Shown: piece after piece, positions 1-6,783 of the stretch
How positions within the stretch are numbered: position 1 is the stretch's first letter
Layout: each line of letters starts with the position of its first letter
From: Desulfohalobiaceae bacterium
GTDB lineage: Bacteria > Desulfobacterota > Desulfovibrionia > Desulfovibrionales > Desulfothermaceae
Direction: 5' to 3'
Assembly (NCBI GenBank): GCA_021737115.1
Contig: JAIPER010000088.1
Coordinates: 1 to 10,696 of the forward strand
Length of the DNA stretch: 10,696 nucleotides
The notes under the pieces: model-generated
Databases searched by the model: none
What the model was told of the DNA's origin: nothing
What the model saw: the letters and a program-made list of their open reading frames with translations, nothing else
Position numbers and translations under genes: made by a program

Positions 1-1022
1 GGGCTGGGCCATTCAAACTCACAGATCCAGCGTCCGGGGCGATGCTCGTAGCTGGTGGTCGGGGGGACGCTGTCCTGCATCCAGGCCCGGAGCATAGGTT
101 CATCCATGATCCCGGTTTCCCGGTCCTTGAGCCAGAGATCCCACCAGCGCAGCTCTTCCTGGAGAAAGCCGATGGCCGGCCCCGGCCTGCCCAGATGCGG
201 ATAGAGATGGCTCCAGGGACCGATCAGCCCCTTGCGCGGCACCTTCAGATTGGCCAGCAGCCTGAAGACCGCGTTGGTGTACCCGTCCGCCCAGCCGCTG
301 ACGGCCATGACCGGACAGTGAATGGCCCTGTAGTCTTCACAGACCGATCCGTGCTTCCAGTTCTCGTCCCGGCGCTGGTGCCGGAGCCACTTGGCCAGCC
401 ACAGCCCGCTGCCCTCGAGCCGCTGCATCCACATTTTTCGCCAGCGCGGGCCCACGACTGCCGGATCCGGGGCGCAGCTGTTGTGGGAGAACATGGTCGA
501 GGCCCAGGAGAGGTTGTCCCCGAGGAGGCAGCCGCCCATATGGTGTATGTCGTCGGCATAGCGGTCGTCCGTGGAGCAGATGGAGATCACGGCAAAAAGC
601 TCCGGCGGCTGCAGGGCCGCGATCTGCAGGCCGTTGAAGCCGCCCCAGGAGATGCCGATCATCCCGACCCGGCCCGTGCACCAGGGCTGCCCGGCGATCC
701 AGGCCAGCACCTCCAGCCCGTCGTCTAGTTCCTGCTGCAGATACTCGCCTTTGAGCACTCCGTCCGATTCTCCGCTGCCGCGAAGATCCACCCGCACGCA
801 GGCGTAGCCGTGTCCGGCCAGGTAGGTGTGGTGGGGGATGTCCCGTTCCGCGGTCAGATCGTTCTTGCGGTAGGGGATGTATTCCAGGATAGCCGGAACC
901 GGATCGGCCCCGGCGTCTTCGGGCATCCAGATCCTGGCCGCCAGGCGGCAGCCGTCGGACATGGGGATCCAGGCATTGAAAATCTCTTTGACGCTTCTGG
1001 GAAAGGATTGCACGGTCTGCAT
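1..1022 (-). CDS. CocE/NonD-family serine hydrolase (X-Pro dipeptidyl-peptidase S15-like), C-terminus beyond window
   Basis: The first 340 residues are visible. It is an alpha/beta hydrolase of the CocE/NonD family, which cleaves esters or amides (acyl esterases, glutaryl-acylases, X-Pro peptidases); the substrate cannot be told from sequence. The family start is clear: an 'IPMSDGCRLAARIWMP' strand pair near residues 19-34, then 'YIPYRKND' at 48-55 and 'DLRGSGESDG' at 79-88. The nucleophile elbow is GISWGG with Ser125. Asp246 in 'SGWADGY' and His272 in 'GPWSH' complete a Ser-Asp-His triad in the usual order. The window ends at the beginning of the C-terminal jelly-roll domain. ATG at 1022 is chosen because AAGGGG lies 6 bases upstream (1029-1034) and the family's N-terminus fits. 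It lies 67 bases after the DUF202 gene on the same strand and may share its transcript. No signal peptide is evident, so it is probably cytoplasmic. Confidence 0.9.
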   Translation of the reverse strand, partial: MQTVQSFPRSVKEIFNAWIPMSDGCRLAARIWMPEDAGADPVPAILEYIPYRKNDLTAERDIPHHTYLAGHGYACVRVDLRGSGESDGVLKGEYLQQELDDGLEVLAWIAGQPWCTGRVGMIGISWGGFNGLQIAALQPPELFAVISICSTDDRYADDIHHMGGCLLGDNLSWASTMFSHNSCAPDPAVVGPRWRKMWMQRLEGSGLWLAKWLRHQRRDENWKHGSVCEDYRAIHCPVMAVSGWADGYTNAVFRLLANLKVPRKGLIGPWSHLYPHLGRPGPAIGFLQEELRWWDLWLKDRETGIMDEPMLRAWMQDSVPPTTSYEHRPGRWICEFEWPS

Positions 1023-1089
1023 ATAAGACCCCTTTTTTTGGAAAACTTCCTGGCTGCAGGATTCTGAAGCCATAATAAATCTTACTTCT

Positions 1090-1491
1090 CTAGGTATGCA
1101 TCCTGACGAAGTTGATGCAGAGCAAGAAAGTCAGGGCCAGTCCGAGGAAGACAATGAACCAGTTTGCCAAGAAAGAGTACCTGACGGAATAGCCTTTGGG
1201 GATCTGCTCCGTTTCCATGGAGGCAATAATGCTTTTATACTGGAATACGGACACAAAAGCCGAAATCATTCCCACCAGCAGAAAGGTTATGCCGATCCAG
1301 AAGGATAGTTCGCTTTGCATCGTTTGCCCGCCTGCGATCTGTTTCAGAAAAAACATTCCGGTCCGTTCGATGGCGAACCCGAAGCCCATGAGGGAGATAG
1401 CGGTACGATTCCAGGCCAGCAGGGTCCGTTCCGCAGCCAGGAGGGTCCGTTCAGCGGCAAAGTAGTTTCTCTGATCTGGCTGGTCGTTCAT
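1090..1491 (-). CDS. DUF202 (YidH-like) small membrane protein
   Basis: A 133-residue inner-membrane protein of the DUF202 family (YidH-like); the molecular function of the family is not established. The signature is the N-terminal 'ERTLLAWNRT' (residues 21-30) followed by 'AISLMGFGFAIER'. Three membrane segments are visible, about 31-50, 62-83 and 107-128. The signature is partly duplicated: the heptapeptide AERTLLA occurs twice back to back at residues 13-26, which is unusual for the family. The gene begins one base after the stop of the P-type ATPase gene (TGA-T-ATG), so it is almost certainly cotranscribed and translationally coupled with it. This suggests an accessory role to the pump, which is inference. 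No strong Shine-Dalgarno sequence is seen, in keeping with coupling. Confidence 0.9.
   Translation of the reverse strand: MNDQPDQRNYFAAERTLLAAERTLLAWNRTAISLMGFGFAIERTGMFFLKQIAGGQTMQSELSFWIGITFLLVGMISAFVSVFQYKSIIASMETEQIPKGYSVRYSFLANWFIVFLGLALTFLLCINFVRMHT
1414..1455 (-). repeat. 21-bp tandem duplication inside the DUF202 gene
   Basis: Two adjacent 21-base units (1455-1435 and 1434-1414 on the minus strand) each encode AERTLLA. They match at 18 of 21 bases, and the three differences are all at third codon positions that leave the protein unchanged. The frame is preserved. It therefore looks like an old in-frame duplication kept under protein-level selection, not a recent slippage event. Confidence 0.9.
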
Positions 1492-1492
1492 A

Positions 1493-4000
1493 TCAGGTGC
1501 CTATATGGGCATGAAGCCCCTTTTGGATTTTTTTTAGGAAATCCTGGTGCCGCTTCCCGCTCAGGTCGATATGCTCATAGATCGCCAGCTTGGCTCGATC
1601 CTCGATTAAGGCCCAGACGATGCAGTACAGCCAAATATAGAGGACATAGAGCCAGGGTATGGGCGCAACCAGAAAACCGAAACCCACGATGAGGGCCGCA
1701 ACCACCTGGGTGCCGATGATCGCGATCAAGAGCAGCGGGGCCGGGTGGGGCCTGGCCCAGAACGGCTTCTTGGTGCGCACGATGAACAGGGTCATGTGCC
1801 CGGCCACGGCTAGTTTGAGGTAAACGAAGGACTGCAGGGGGCCCTCCGGGAGCCCGAGCCAGAACTTGCCGATCAGCAGCAAAAGGAATGTTTCGGCCAC
1901 GCCGATCAGACCCAGGGCCGTGGACACGGTGATGACCCGCTTCATCTCCCAGCGGACCGGTTTGGGGGGCAGAAAGGTCCGGTCGTAGGCAATGGTCATG
2001 ATGGGCAGATCGTTGAGCAGGGCCAGGAGGATGATCATCACGGTGCTGATGGGGTAGAAATTGAAGACGATCATGGCCAGGACCACGAAGAACATGATAC
2101 GGATTGTTTCGGTGATGCGGTAGATGGCGTAGCTGTTCATCCGTTCGAAGATGCGCCTGGCCTCTTCGATGGCCCTGATGATCACCGAGAGACCGGGTTT
2201 GGTCAGCACGAGGGACGAGGCTGACTGGGCCGCGCTCGTGGCCCCGGAAACGGCGATGCCGACATCAGCCTGCTTCAGGGCCGGGGCGTCGTTGACCCCG
2301 TCTCCGGTCATGGCCACCAGATGACCCCGGTCCTGCAGCGCTTTGACAATGGCATACTTGTGCTCGGGAAAGACTTCGGCGAACCCGTCCGTAGCGGCGA
2401 TCTGTCGGCTCGTCGCTTCGTCCGGCTTCTCCTGGCCCTGGTAGCCTTTGGGAAAGATGTCCTCCACCGACTTGATGTTCGCTGAGAGGCCGAGCTGTTT
2501 GGAGATTTCCCGTCCGATGGCCGTGTTGTCCCCGGTGACCATCTTGACCTGGATGCCGTATTCCCGGGCCTGTTTGATGGTTTCGGCGGAATCCTCCCGC
2601 GGCGGGTCGTAGAACGGCAGGAGTCCCAGGAATTGCCAGTCATCGGAGCCTTGTTCGGCCCTGGCCACCCCGAGGGTTCGATAGCCCTTGCCCGCGAATT
2701 CGTCCACCGTCTCCCTGGCCCTGGAAAACTCATCACTGCCTAAGCCGCAGAGCTTGAAGATGACCTGCGGGGCCCCTTTGGATACCTTGAAGGTCTGTCC
2801 GCGGCTGTCTTTGACGGTGGCCTGGGTGCGTTTGGCCGTGGGGTTAAAGGGCGTGTACTCAACCTGCTCGAACCCCTTCAGGGCCTCACGGTCCTCCAGG
2901 GCCTGGACGACCGCCTGATCCATGGCATCCCGGTCTTCCAGGGGAGAGGCCAGGGCCGCGCTCAGGATCAGGTCCTGCGGGGCTTCGTCCCCGTGAACGG
3001 CCGGTTCGCCGAGGGTCAGTTCATTCTTGGTCAGGGTCCCAGTCTTGTCGGAACAGAGGATGTCGATGCCCGCGATTTCCTCGATGGACTGCAGCTTGGA
3101 GACGATGGCCTTCATCTTCGAGAGCATCAGGGCCCCCAGGGCCATGGTTACCGAGAGGACCGCGGGCATGGCCACGGGGATGGCGGCCACGACCAGGATG
3201 AGCACGAACTGGAAGACGGTCAAGAAAGAATCGCCCCGGATGAGCTGGGCCAACACGAGGATAGCGGCCAGCCCCAGGCTGACGTAGATCAGGAAGTCGC
3301 CGATGGTTAAAACGGCCTTCTGGAAATGCGAGGGGGCGCCAGCCCCTTCCACCAGCTTGGCGGTCCGGGCGAACTTGGTTTGGTTCCCGGTGGCGGTCAC
3401 CAGGGCCTGCATTTCTCCCTGCTTGATCGAAGATCCCGAGTAGGCGATGTCTTCCCGCTGCTTGTCCACAGGCAGGGATTCCCCGGTCAAGGCGGATTCG
3501 TCCACACTCAGATAGTCGCCTTTGACGAGCTTGACATCCCCCGGGATGATGTCTCCTATCTTCAGGCCGATGATGTCCCCGGGCACCAAATCCCTGGCGT
3601 CGATCTCCTGCCACTGCCCGTCCCGTTTGACCCGGGCCTGGCTGGCCAGTTCCTCCTTGAGGGCGCTCAGGGCATTATCGGCCTGGTATTCCTGCCAGAA
3701 CCCGATCACGGCATTGAAGAGCAGCATGACCATGATGATGATGAAATCCGTCCAGTCCCGGATGACGAGGGAGAGTCCGGCTGCCACCTCGATCATCCAG
3801 GGGATGGGACCCCAGAAATACCCCAGGAATTTCCGGAGGGGGCTCTGTTTTTTCTCCTCGAGGGAGTTGGGACCGAAGTATTCCAGACGCTGGCCGGCTT
3901 CAGAGTCTTGCAGGCCGTTTTCACCCGTCTTCAGTTTCTGGTACAAGTCCCTGGATTTTGTCTTCTCTGCTACTTCGGTTTGGATCGTGTTCAGCTTCAT
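1493..4000 (-). CDS. P-type H+-ATPase (P3A, plasma-membrane proton pump type)
   Basis: An 835-residue P-type ATPase predicted to export H+ across the inner membrane using ATP. Order of parts: N-terminal cation-ATPase region (about 15-80), M1-M2 (about 60-105), actuator domain with TGES at 172-175, M3-M4 with 'AAIPVAMPAVLSVTMALGA' (272-290), phosphorylation motif DKTGTLT with Asp318, nucleotide domain with KGAP at 408-411, TGDN at 489-492, hinge TGDGVNDAP at 565-573, then M5-M10. The proline-rich M4, the 'ETIRI' of M5 (Arg634) and 'LLNDLPIMTIAYDR' in M6 (Asp664) match plant and fungal P3A proton pumps, where the M6 Asp is the proton-binding residue. These features argue against a Ca2+, Na+/K+ or heavy-metal pump; there is no CPx motif. 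The C-tail is short, without the long regulatory tail of plant enzymes. Start ATG at 4000 has a purine-rich GAGAAG stretch just upstream. The symporter gene ends 82 bases before it and DUF202 follows it by one base. Confidence 0.95.
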   Translation of the reverse strand: MKLNTIQTEVAEKTKSRDLYQKLKTGENGLQDSEAGQRLEYFGPNSLEEKKQSPLRKFLGYFWGPIPWMIEVAAGLSLVIRDWTDFIIIMVMLLFNAVIGFWQEYQADNALSALKEELASQARVKRDGQWQEIDARDLVPGDIIGLKIGDIIPGDVKLVKGDYLSVDESALTGESLPVDKQREDIAYSGSSIKQGEMQALVTATGNQTKFARTAKLVEGAGAPSHFQKAVLTIGDFLIYVSLGLAAILVLAQLIRGDSFLTVFQFVLILVVAAIPVAMPAVLSVTMALGALMLSKMKAIVSKLQSIEEIAGIDILCSDKTGTLTKNELTLGEPAVHGDEAPQDLILSAALASPLEDRDAMDQAVVQALEDREALKGFEQVEYTPFNPTAKRTQATVKDSRGQTFKVSKGAPQVIFKLCGLGSDEFSRARETVDEFAGKGYRTLGVARAEQGSDDWQFLGLLPFYDPPREDSAETIKQAREYGIQVKMVTGDNTAIGREISKQLGLSANIKSVEDIFPKGYQGQEKPDEATSRQIAATDGFAEVFPEHKYAIVKALQDRGHLVAMTGDGVNDAPALKQADVGIAVSGATSAAQSASSLVLTKPGLSVIIRAIEEARRIFERMNSYAIYRITETIRIMFFVVLAMIVFNFYPISTVMIILLALLNDLPIMTIAYDRTFLPPKPVRWEMKRVITVSTALGLIGVAETFLLLLIGKFWLGLPEGPLQSFVYLKLAVAGHMTLFIVRTKKPFWARPHPAPLLLIAIIGTQVVAALIVGFGFLVAPIPWLYVLYIWLYCIVWALIEDRAKLAIYEHIDLSGKRHQDFLKKIQKGLHAHIGT

Positions 4001-4082
4001 GGTCTTCTCATTTTTGTCTCCGGTAGCCTTACAATCCGGTTTTGAGCATTGGAAACAGCATCTTGGAGTCTCAAACCTGAAA

Positions 4083-5363
4083 TCAGTGCAGCGCTTCCCT
4101 GCTCCTGTCCTTCATCCAGAGCAGGGTGCCCAGCCCGATCAGGATCCAGAACATCATATAAAACGCCGGGGCGATCTTGATTCCGGTCAGCGAAATAAGC
4201 CAGGTCACGGCCATGGGTGTGGAGCCGCCGATTACCCCCAATCCCAGGTTGAAGGCGATGGAGTAGCCGGAGAGCCTGTCCCGGGTCGGAAAGAGCTCGA
4301 CAAAGAGCGAGGGGGCGATGCCGCAGGGAAAGGCGATCAGAATGCCCAGGGCGATCTGGGCGACGGCCATGGCCGTAAGGCTGCCGGTCTGCATCCAGAG
4401 ATGGAGGGGAAGGGCCAGGATCAGCTCCAGCCCGAAGACGATCCCCAGGAGCTTGGTCCGCCTGATGATCCGGTCGGACATCCATCCGGCCACGGGGACG
4501 AGGAGGATGACCAGACCCGTGGTCAAGGTATTGAAATCCATAGAAACACCGATTGACGTGTCCACGTATTCCTTGAGCCAAGTCGGGATGTAGACCAGGG
4601 AAATGTAGAATACGGCACCATAGGCAGAGGCGAAGAGGGTGGCCTGGAGGGTCTCCTTGATATTTACGGTGACCGCTTCTTTGATGGGCGAGGCTTCGCC
4701 CCTTGTTTGTTCATGTTTTTGGAAATGCTCTGACTTAGGTAGGTGCCGGCGCAAATAGATGGCCACTGTCCCCAGAATGGCGGCAAAGAGAAAGGGAAGT
4801 CGCCAGCCCCAGGCCGTCAGGGTTTGGGAACTGAAAACGGCCGTGACCAGGGTGGCCACTCCGGAGCCCAGAAGCATGCCCCCCATGCTCCCGACATTGG
4901 CCCAGCTCCCCGAAAGCCCGCGCTTGCCCTGCGGAGAGGTCTCCACGAGATAGGTCACCGAACTGGAGAACTCCCCGCCCACGGAAAGGCCTTGGAGAAG
5001 ACGGATAAAGATTAGACCAGCCGGGGCCCAGAGACCGATGGAGTCGTAGGTGGGCAGCGCCCCAAGCAGAAATGTGGGAAAGGTCATGAGGGTCACGGAC
5101 AAGAGCATGGTCTTGCTCCGGCCCACCGTGTCGCCGAACCATCCGAACAGGGCCGAGCCCAGGGGCCGCATGATGAAGCCGGCGGCGAAGATGCCATAGG
5201 TGGCGATGAGATTGGCGACCTGGTTGCCCTTGGGGAAGAACAGTTCAGAGATCACCGAGGCCATGTAGCCGTAGAGGGCAAAGTCATACCATTCCATGAC
5301 ATTGCCGATGATACCGGCAATAACGGCGGTTTTCCTCTGATCTTTTGGTAAATGAAACGGCAT
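4083..5363 (-). CDS. MHS-family MFS transporter (ProP/KgtP-like metabolite:H+ symporter)
   Basis: A 426-residue major facilitator superfamily protein with twelve hydrophobic segments, of the metabolite:H+ symporter (MHS) family. Members import organic acids (citrate, 2-oxoglutarate, shikimate) or osmolytes (proline, betaine) with protons; the substrate here cannot be assigned. Family marks: 'GNVMEWYDFALYGY' in TM1 (20-33), 'MRPLGSALFGWFGDTVGRSK' in TM2 and loop 2-3 (65-84), 'RLLQGLSVGGEFSSS' in TM4 (121-135), and 'WGWRLPFL' before TM6 (185-192). The long C-terminal coiled-coil that makes ProP osmosensory is absent, so an osmosensor role is less likely. Start ATG at 5363 has AAGGA at 5371-5375, seven bases upstream, and a promoter at 5414-5442. 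The proton ATPase is encoded next on the same strand, which suggests proton-coupled uptake linked to proton export (inference). Confidence 0.93.
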   Translation of the reverse strand: MPFHLPKDQRKTAVIAGIIGNVMEWYDFALYGYMASVISELFFPKGNQVANLIATYGIFAAGFIMRPLGSALFGWFGDTVGRSKTMLLSVTLMTFPTFLLGALPTYDSIGLWAPAGLIFIRLLQGLSVGGEFSSSVTYLVETSPQGKRGLSGSWANVGSMGGMLLGSGVATLVTAVFSSQTLTAWGWRLPFLFAAILGTVAIYLRRHLPKSEHFQKHEQTRGEASPIKEAVTVNIKETLQATLFASAYGAVFYISLVYIPTWLKEYVDTSIGVSMDFNTLTTGLVILLVPVAGWMSDRIIRRTKLLGIVFGLELILALPLHLWMQTGSLTAMAVAQIALGILIAFPCGIAPSLFVELFPTRDRLSGYSIAFNLGLGVIGGSTPMAVTWLISLTGIKIAPAFYMMFWILIGLGTLLWMKDRSREALH

Positions 5364-5370
5364 GCTGAGA

Positions 5371-5375
5371 TCCTT
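5371..5375 (-). promoter_or_regulatory. Ribosome binding site of the MHS transporter gene
   Basis: AAGGA on the minus strand, seven bases before the ATG at 5363. It supports that start. Confidence 0.75.
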
Positions 5376-5413
5376 GATCGATGCTTCAGAACAAGAGATT
5401 CTGTAATCCTGGT

Positions 5414-5442
5414 ATCATACCTTACATCTTAAACAGGGACAA
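5414..5442 (-). promoter_or_regulatory. Sigma-70-type promoter of the MHS transporter / H+-ATPase genes
   Basis: On the minus strand, TTGTCC (5442-5437) and TATGAT (5419-5414) are separated by exactly 17 bases. Both hexamers match the sigma-70 consensus at most positions. Transcription would start near 5407, giving a leader of about 44 bases. It probably drives the transporter, the ATPase and DUF202, since I see no convincing terminator in the 82 bases between transporter and ATPase. Confidence 0.65.
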
Positions 5443-5645
5443 GAGGGATATTTGGGGGATCTCGAATGAGGAGGAGCTCGCCGGTTGCCCTATTGGCCGC
5501 TTAAGGAACACAGATCAGAAAGAGGCTTTCTCGTGGTCAGCGGGGGCGCATGTTCAGGGCCATCATCAGGCTCAAGGCCGTCCATAGCAGCACAGTGCCG
5601 GTCAGATTCAGAATCGAGGCCTAAACGGGATAGGTGAGAAAACAG

Positions 5646-5713
5646 GGGTTTTTCGGGTATATTGACCTGCGTGGGGGCAGAACCGTCCACGAGGAGTTGC
5701 CCGAAAAAAACCC
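5646..5713 (-). terminator. Nested inverted repeat after the kinase-like gene, possible transcript end
   Basis: GGGTTTTTCGGG (5646-5657) pairs with CCCGAAAAAAACCC (5700-5713), allowing a two-base bulge. Inside the 42-base loop a second, short CGTGG/CCACG stem is possible (about 5670-5691). On the minus strand it starts 21 bases after the kinase-like gene's stop codon. The symmetry is clear. Its role as a terminator is uncertain, because no clean T-tract follows the right arm and the loop is long. It could instead stabilise the 3' end of the RNA. Confidence 0.4.
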
Positions 5714-5734
5714 AGTCCAGGTTTTCTGTCTGTA

Positions 5735-6538
5735 TCAATCAACATCAATGGGCACGGCCTGGACCCTGACTTCTTTCACGCCCTCGATGTCCTTGAGGAC
5801 GTCGGTGATGAACTCGATGTTCTCGGTCTCCAGAGAGAGCGTGGTTTCTATTCTGACACTGACCACTCCGTTTCTGCTTTTCACTTCTGCAAACGGAAAG
5901 CGGTCGACGATTGCCGACTCGGCTTTGGCCCCGAGGAGATAATCTTTTATGATCCTTCGAGATTCTTCTGTCATCTGGAAACACGGACGCCTGGCAATAT
6001 CCGTCAAGAAGTCGACTGCGTCCTGAACCTTCAGATTGTCGATATGCAGGACAATGTCGTAGAGGCTTGCGTCTCTGGTGTCGATTCCATAGAGGAACAG
6101 GCTCCACTTTCGTCTTTCCTCGTCATCCTTGACCAGAAGGTGTCTGGCCTCTTTTTCAGAGACGTTTTCACGTTCCATCTCTTCCTTCACTCTTCCCTCG
6201 ATGTCTGCGATAATGCGAACCTTCATGATGTTCGGGATTCCCTGGACGAAGAAGTGTCCGGCCAAGCCGTGATACACAACATTATCCTTTTCAATGTGTT
6301 CCAGTAATGCCTCCCGGATAAAGGACATGTATCTTTTTTTCCCGTCCTTGAAGCGCTCCAGGACAGAAGGGGCGTCGTGGATTGCGCGGACAAGCTTTAC
6401 CTCTGGAATATTGAAATGAGTTGAGGCTTCCAGAAGAATATCCCGTGAAATACATTCGTAACCCAGATTTTCTGCGAGTTTTTCCGCAATTTCCTTTCCC
6501 TTGCTGTATGAACCTCTCGAAATCGTAATCACGGCCAT
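5735..6538 (-). CDS. Cytidylate-kinase-like protein (Cytidylate_kin2) with BON-like C-terminal segment
   Basis: A 267-residue protein whose first 200 residues resemble the cytidylate-kinase-like family (P-loop nucleoside monophosphate kinase fold). Seen: strand 'AVITISRG' and a glycine/lysine loop 'SRGSYSKGKEIAEKLAENLGY' split over residues 7-27, then 'ISRDILLEAS' (30-39), 'VYHGLAGHFF' (88-97) and 'MKVRIIAD' (105-112). The substrate is not established for this group, so true CMP kinase activity should not be assumed. Residues about 209-267 look like a BON-type fold ('AEVKSRNGVVSVRI', then a helix and 'IEGVKEVRV'). ATG at 6538 is preferred to the in-frame TTG at 6556, because the purine run GAGAGGAAGGAG that would serve as ribosome site lies between them. 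It appears to be a single-gene unit with its own promoter (6583-6611). Charged and soluble, it is predicted cytoplasmic. Confidence 0.85.
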   Translation of the reverse strand: MAVITISRGSYSKGKEIAEKLAENLGYECISRDILLEASTHFNIPEVKLVRAIHDAPSVLERFKDGKKRYMSFIREALLEHIEKDNVVYHGLAGHFFVQGIPNIMKVRIIADIEGRVKEEMERENVSEKEARHLLVKDDEERRKWSLFLYGIDTRDASLYDIVLHIDNLKVQDAVDFLTDIARRPCFQMTEESRRIIKDYLLGAKAESAIVDRFPFAEVKSRNGVVSVRIETTLSLETENIEFITDVLKDIEGVKEVRVQAVPIDVD

Positions 6539-6541
6539 GGT

Positions 6542-6553
6542 CTCCTTCCTCTC
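6542..6553 (-). promoter_or_regulatory. Ribosome binding site that decides the kinase-like start
   Basis: The minus strand reads GAGAGGAAGGAG, then ACC and the ATG at 6538. Starting at the TTG 18 bases upstream would translate through this run, so the ATG is the better start. Confidence 0.65.
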
Positions 6554-6582
6554 CAATGATTGTAAGATGGTTCATATTTTCC

Positions 6583-6611
6583 AATATCCCGTGTTATCTG
6601 TAGGTTGTCAA
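6583..6611 (-). promoter_or_regulatory. Sigma-70-type promoter of the kinase-like gene
   Basis: On the minus strand a perfect TTGACA (6611-6606) is followed after 17 bases by GATATT (6588-6583), which matches TATAAT at four of six positions. The start of transcription would be near 6576, leaving a leader of about 38 bases. Confidence 0.6.
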
Positions 6612-6637
6612 TATGAAGTGAGTGCCGGCAGGGAATT

Positions 6638-6688
6638 ACTTCCGGTGCCGCACCAGACGGACAGTCACCCGCGTCCAACTTCCGGTGC
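6638..6688 (-). repeat. Direct repeat GCACCGGAAGT x2, 40 bp apart, upstream of the kinase promoter
   Basis: The minus strand carries GCACCGGAAGT at 6688-6678 and again at 6648-6638. The repeats are identical over 11 bases and their register is 40 bases, close to four helical turns, so both would lie on the same face of the DNA. Relative to the predicted transcription start (about 6576) the sites centre near -67 and -107, where activators often bind. The operator role is inference; no regulator can be named. Confidence 0.5.
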
Positions 6689-6783
6689 ACAGACCACCAC
6701 ATCGTGGAGAAAGTAATCCAGGGTTGAGTTTTGAGGGTACACCAAAGAGAATTGCGGTCTGATATGGTGGCAATCCCTATAAA

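Larger units (their letters stand above)
5364..5734. other. Intergenic region between kinase-like gene and MHS transporter
   Basis: About 370 bases without a convincing gene. It holds the transporter promoter and ribosome site (5371-5442), a large nested inverted repeat just after the kinase-like gene (5646-5713), and a short open stretch (5537-5620, minus strand) encoding a hydrophobic peptide with no clear start. I see nothing else definable between 5443 and 5536. Confidence 0.6.

Noticed and set aside
42..728. Open frame of 228 codons on the plus strand
   Set aside because: It is antisense to the CocE/NonD hydrolase, whose triad motifs are clear. Its product is Pro/Gly/Arg-rich with no recognisable domain.
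1048..1061. Small hairpin TCCTG/CAGGA between DUF202 and the hydrolase gene as a terminator
   Set aside because: The stem has only five pairs and is followed by just four T, which is too weak to call.
4001..4082. Separate promoter or terminator between symporter and ATPase genes
   Set aside because: I could not find a paired -35/-10 set or a hairpin with T-tract in these 82 bases, so I treat the genes as probably cotranscribed.
3522..4556. Open frame of 344 codons on the plus strand
   Set aside because: It runs antisense across the ATPase and symporter genes. The second half is low-complexity Gly/Asp/Gln text typical of shadow frames in GC-rich DNA.
5490..5738. 82-codon minus-strand frame starting at a TTG that overlaps the kinase-like stop
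   Set aside because: It has no ribosome site, no domain pattern and unbiased composition, and it reads through the inverted repeat at 5646-5713.
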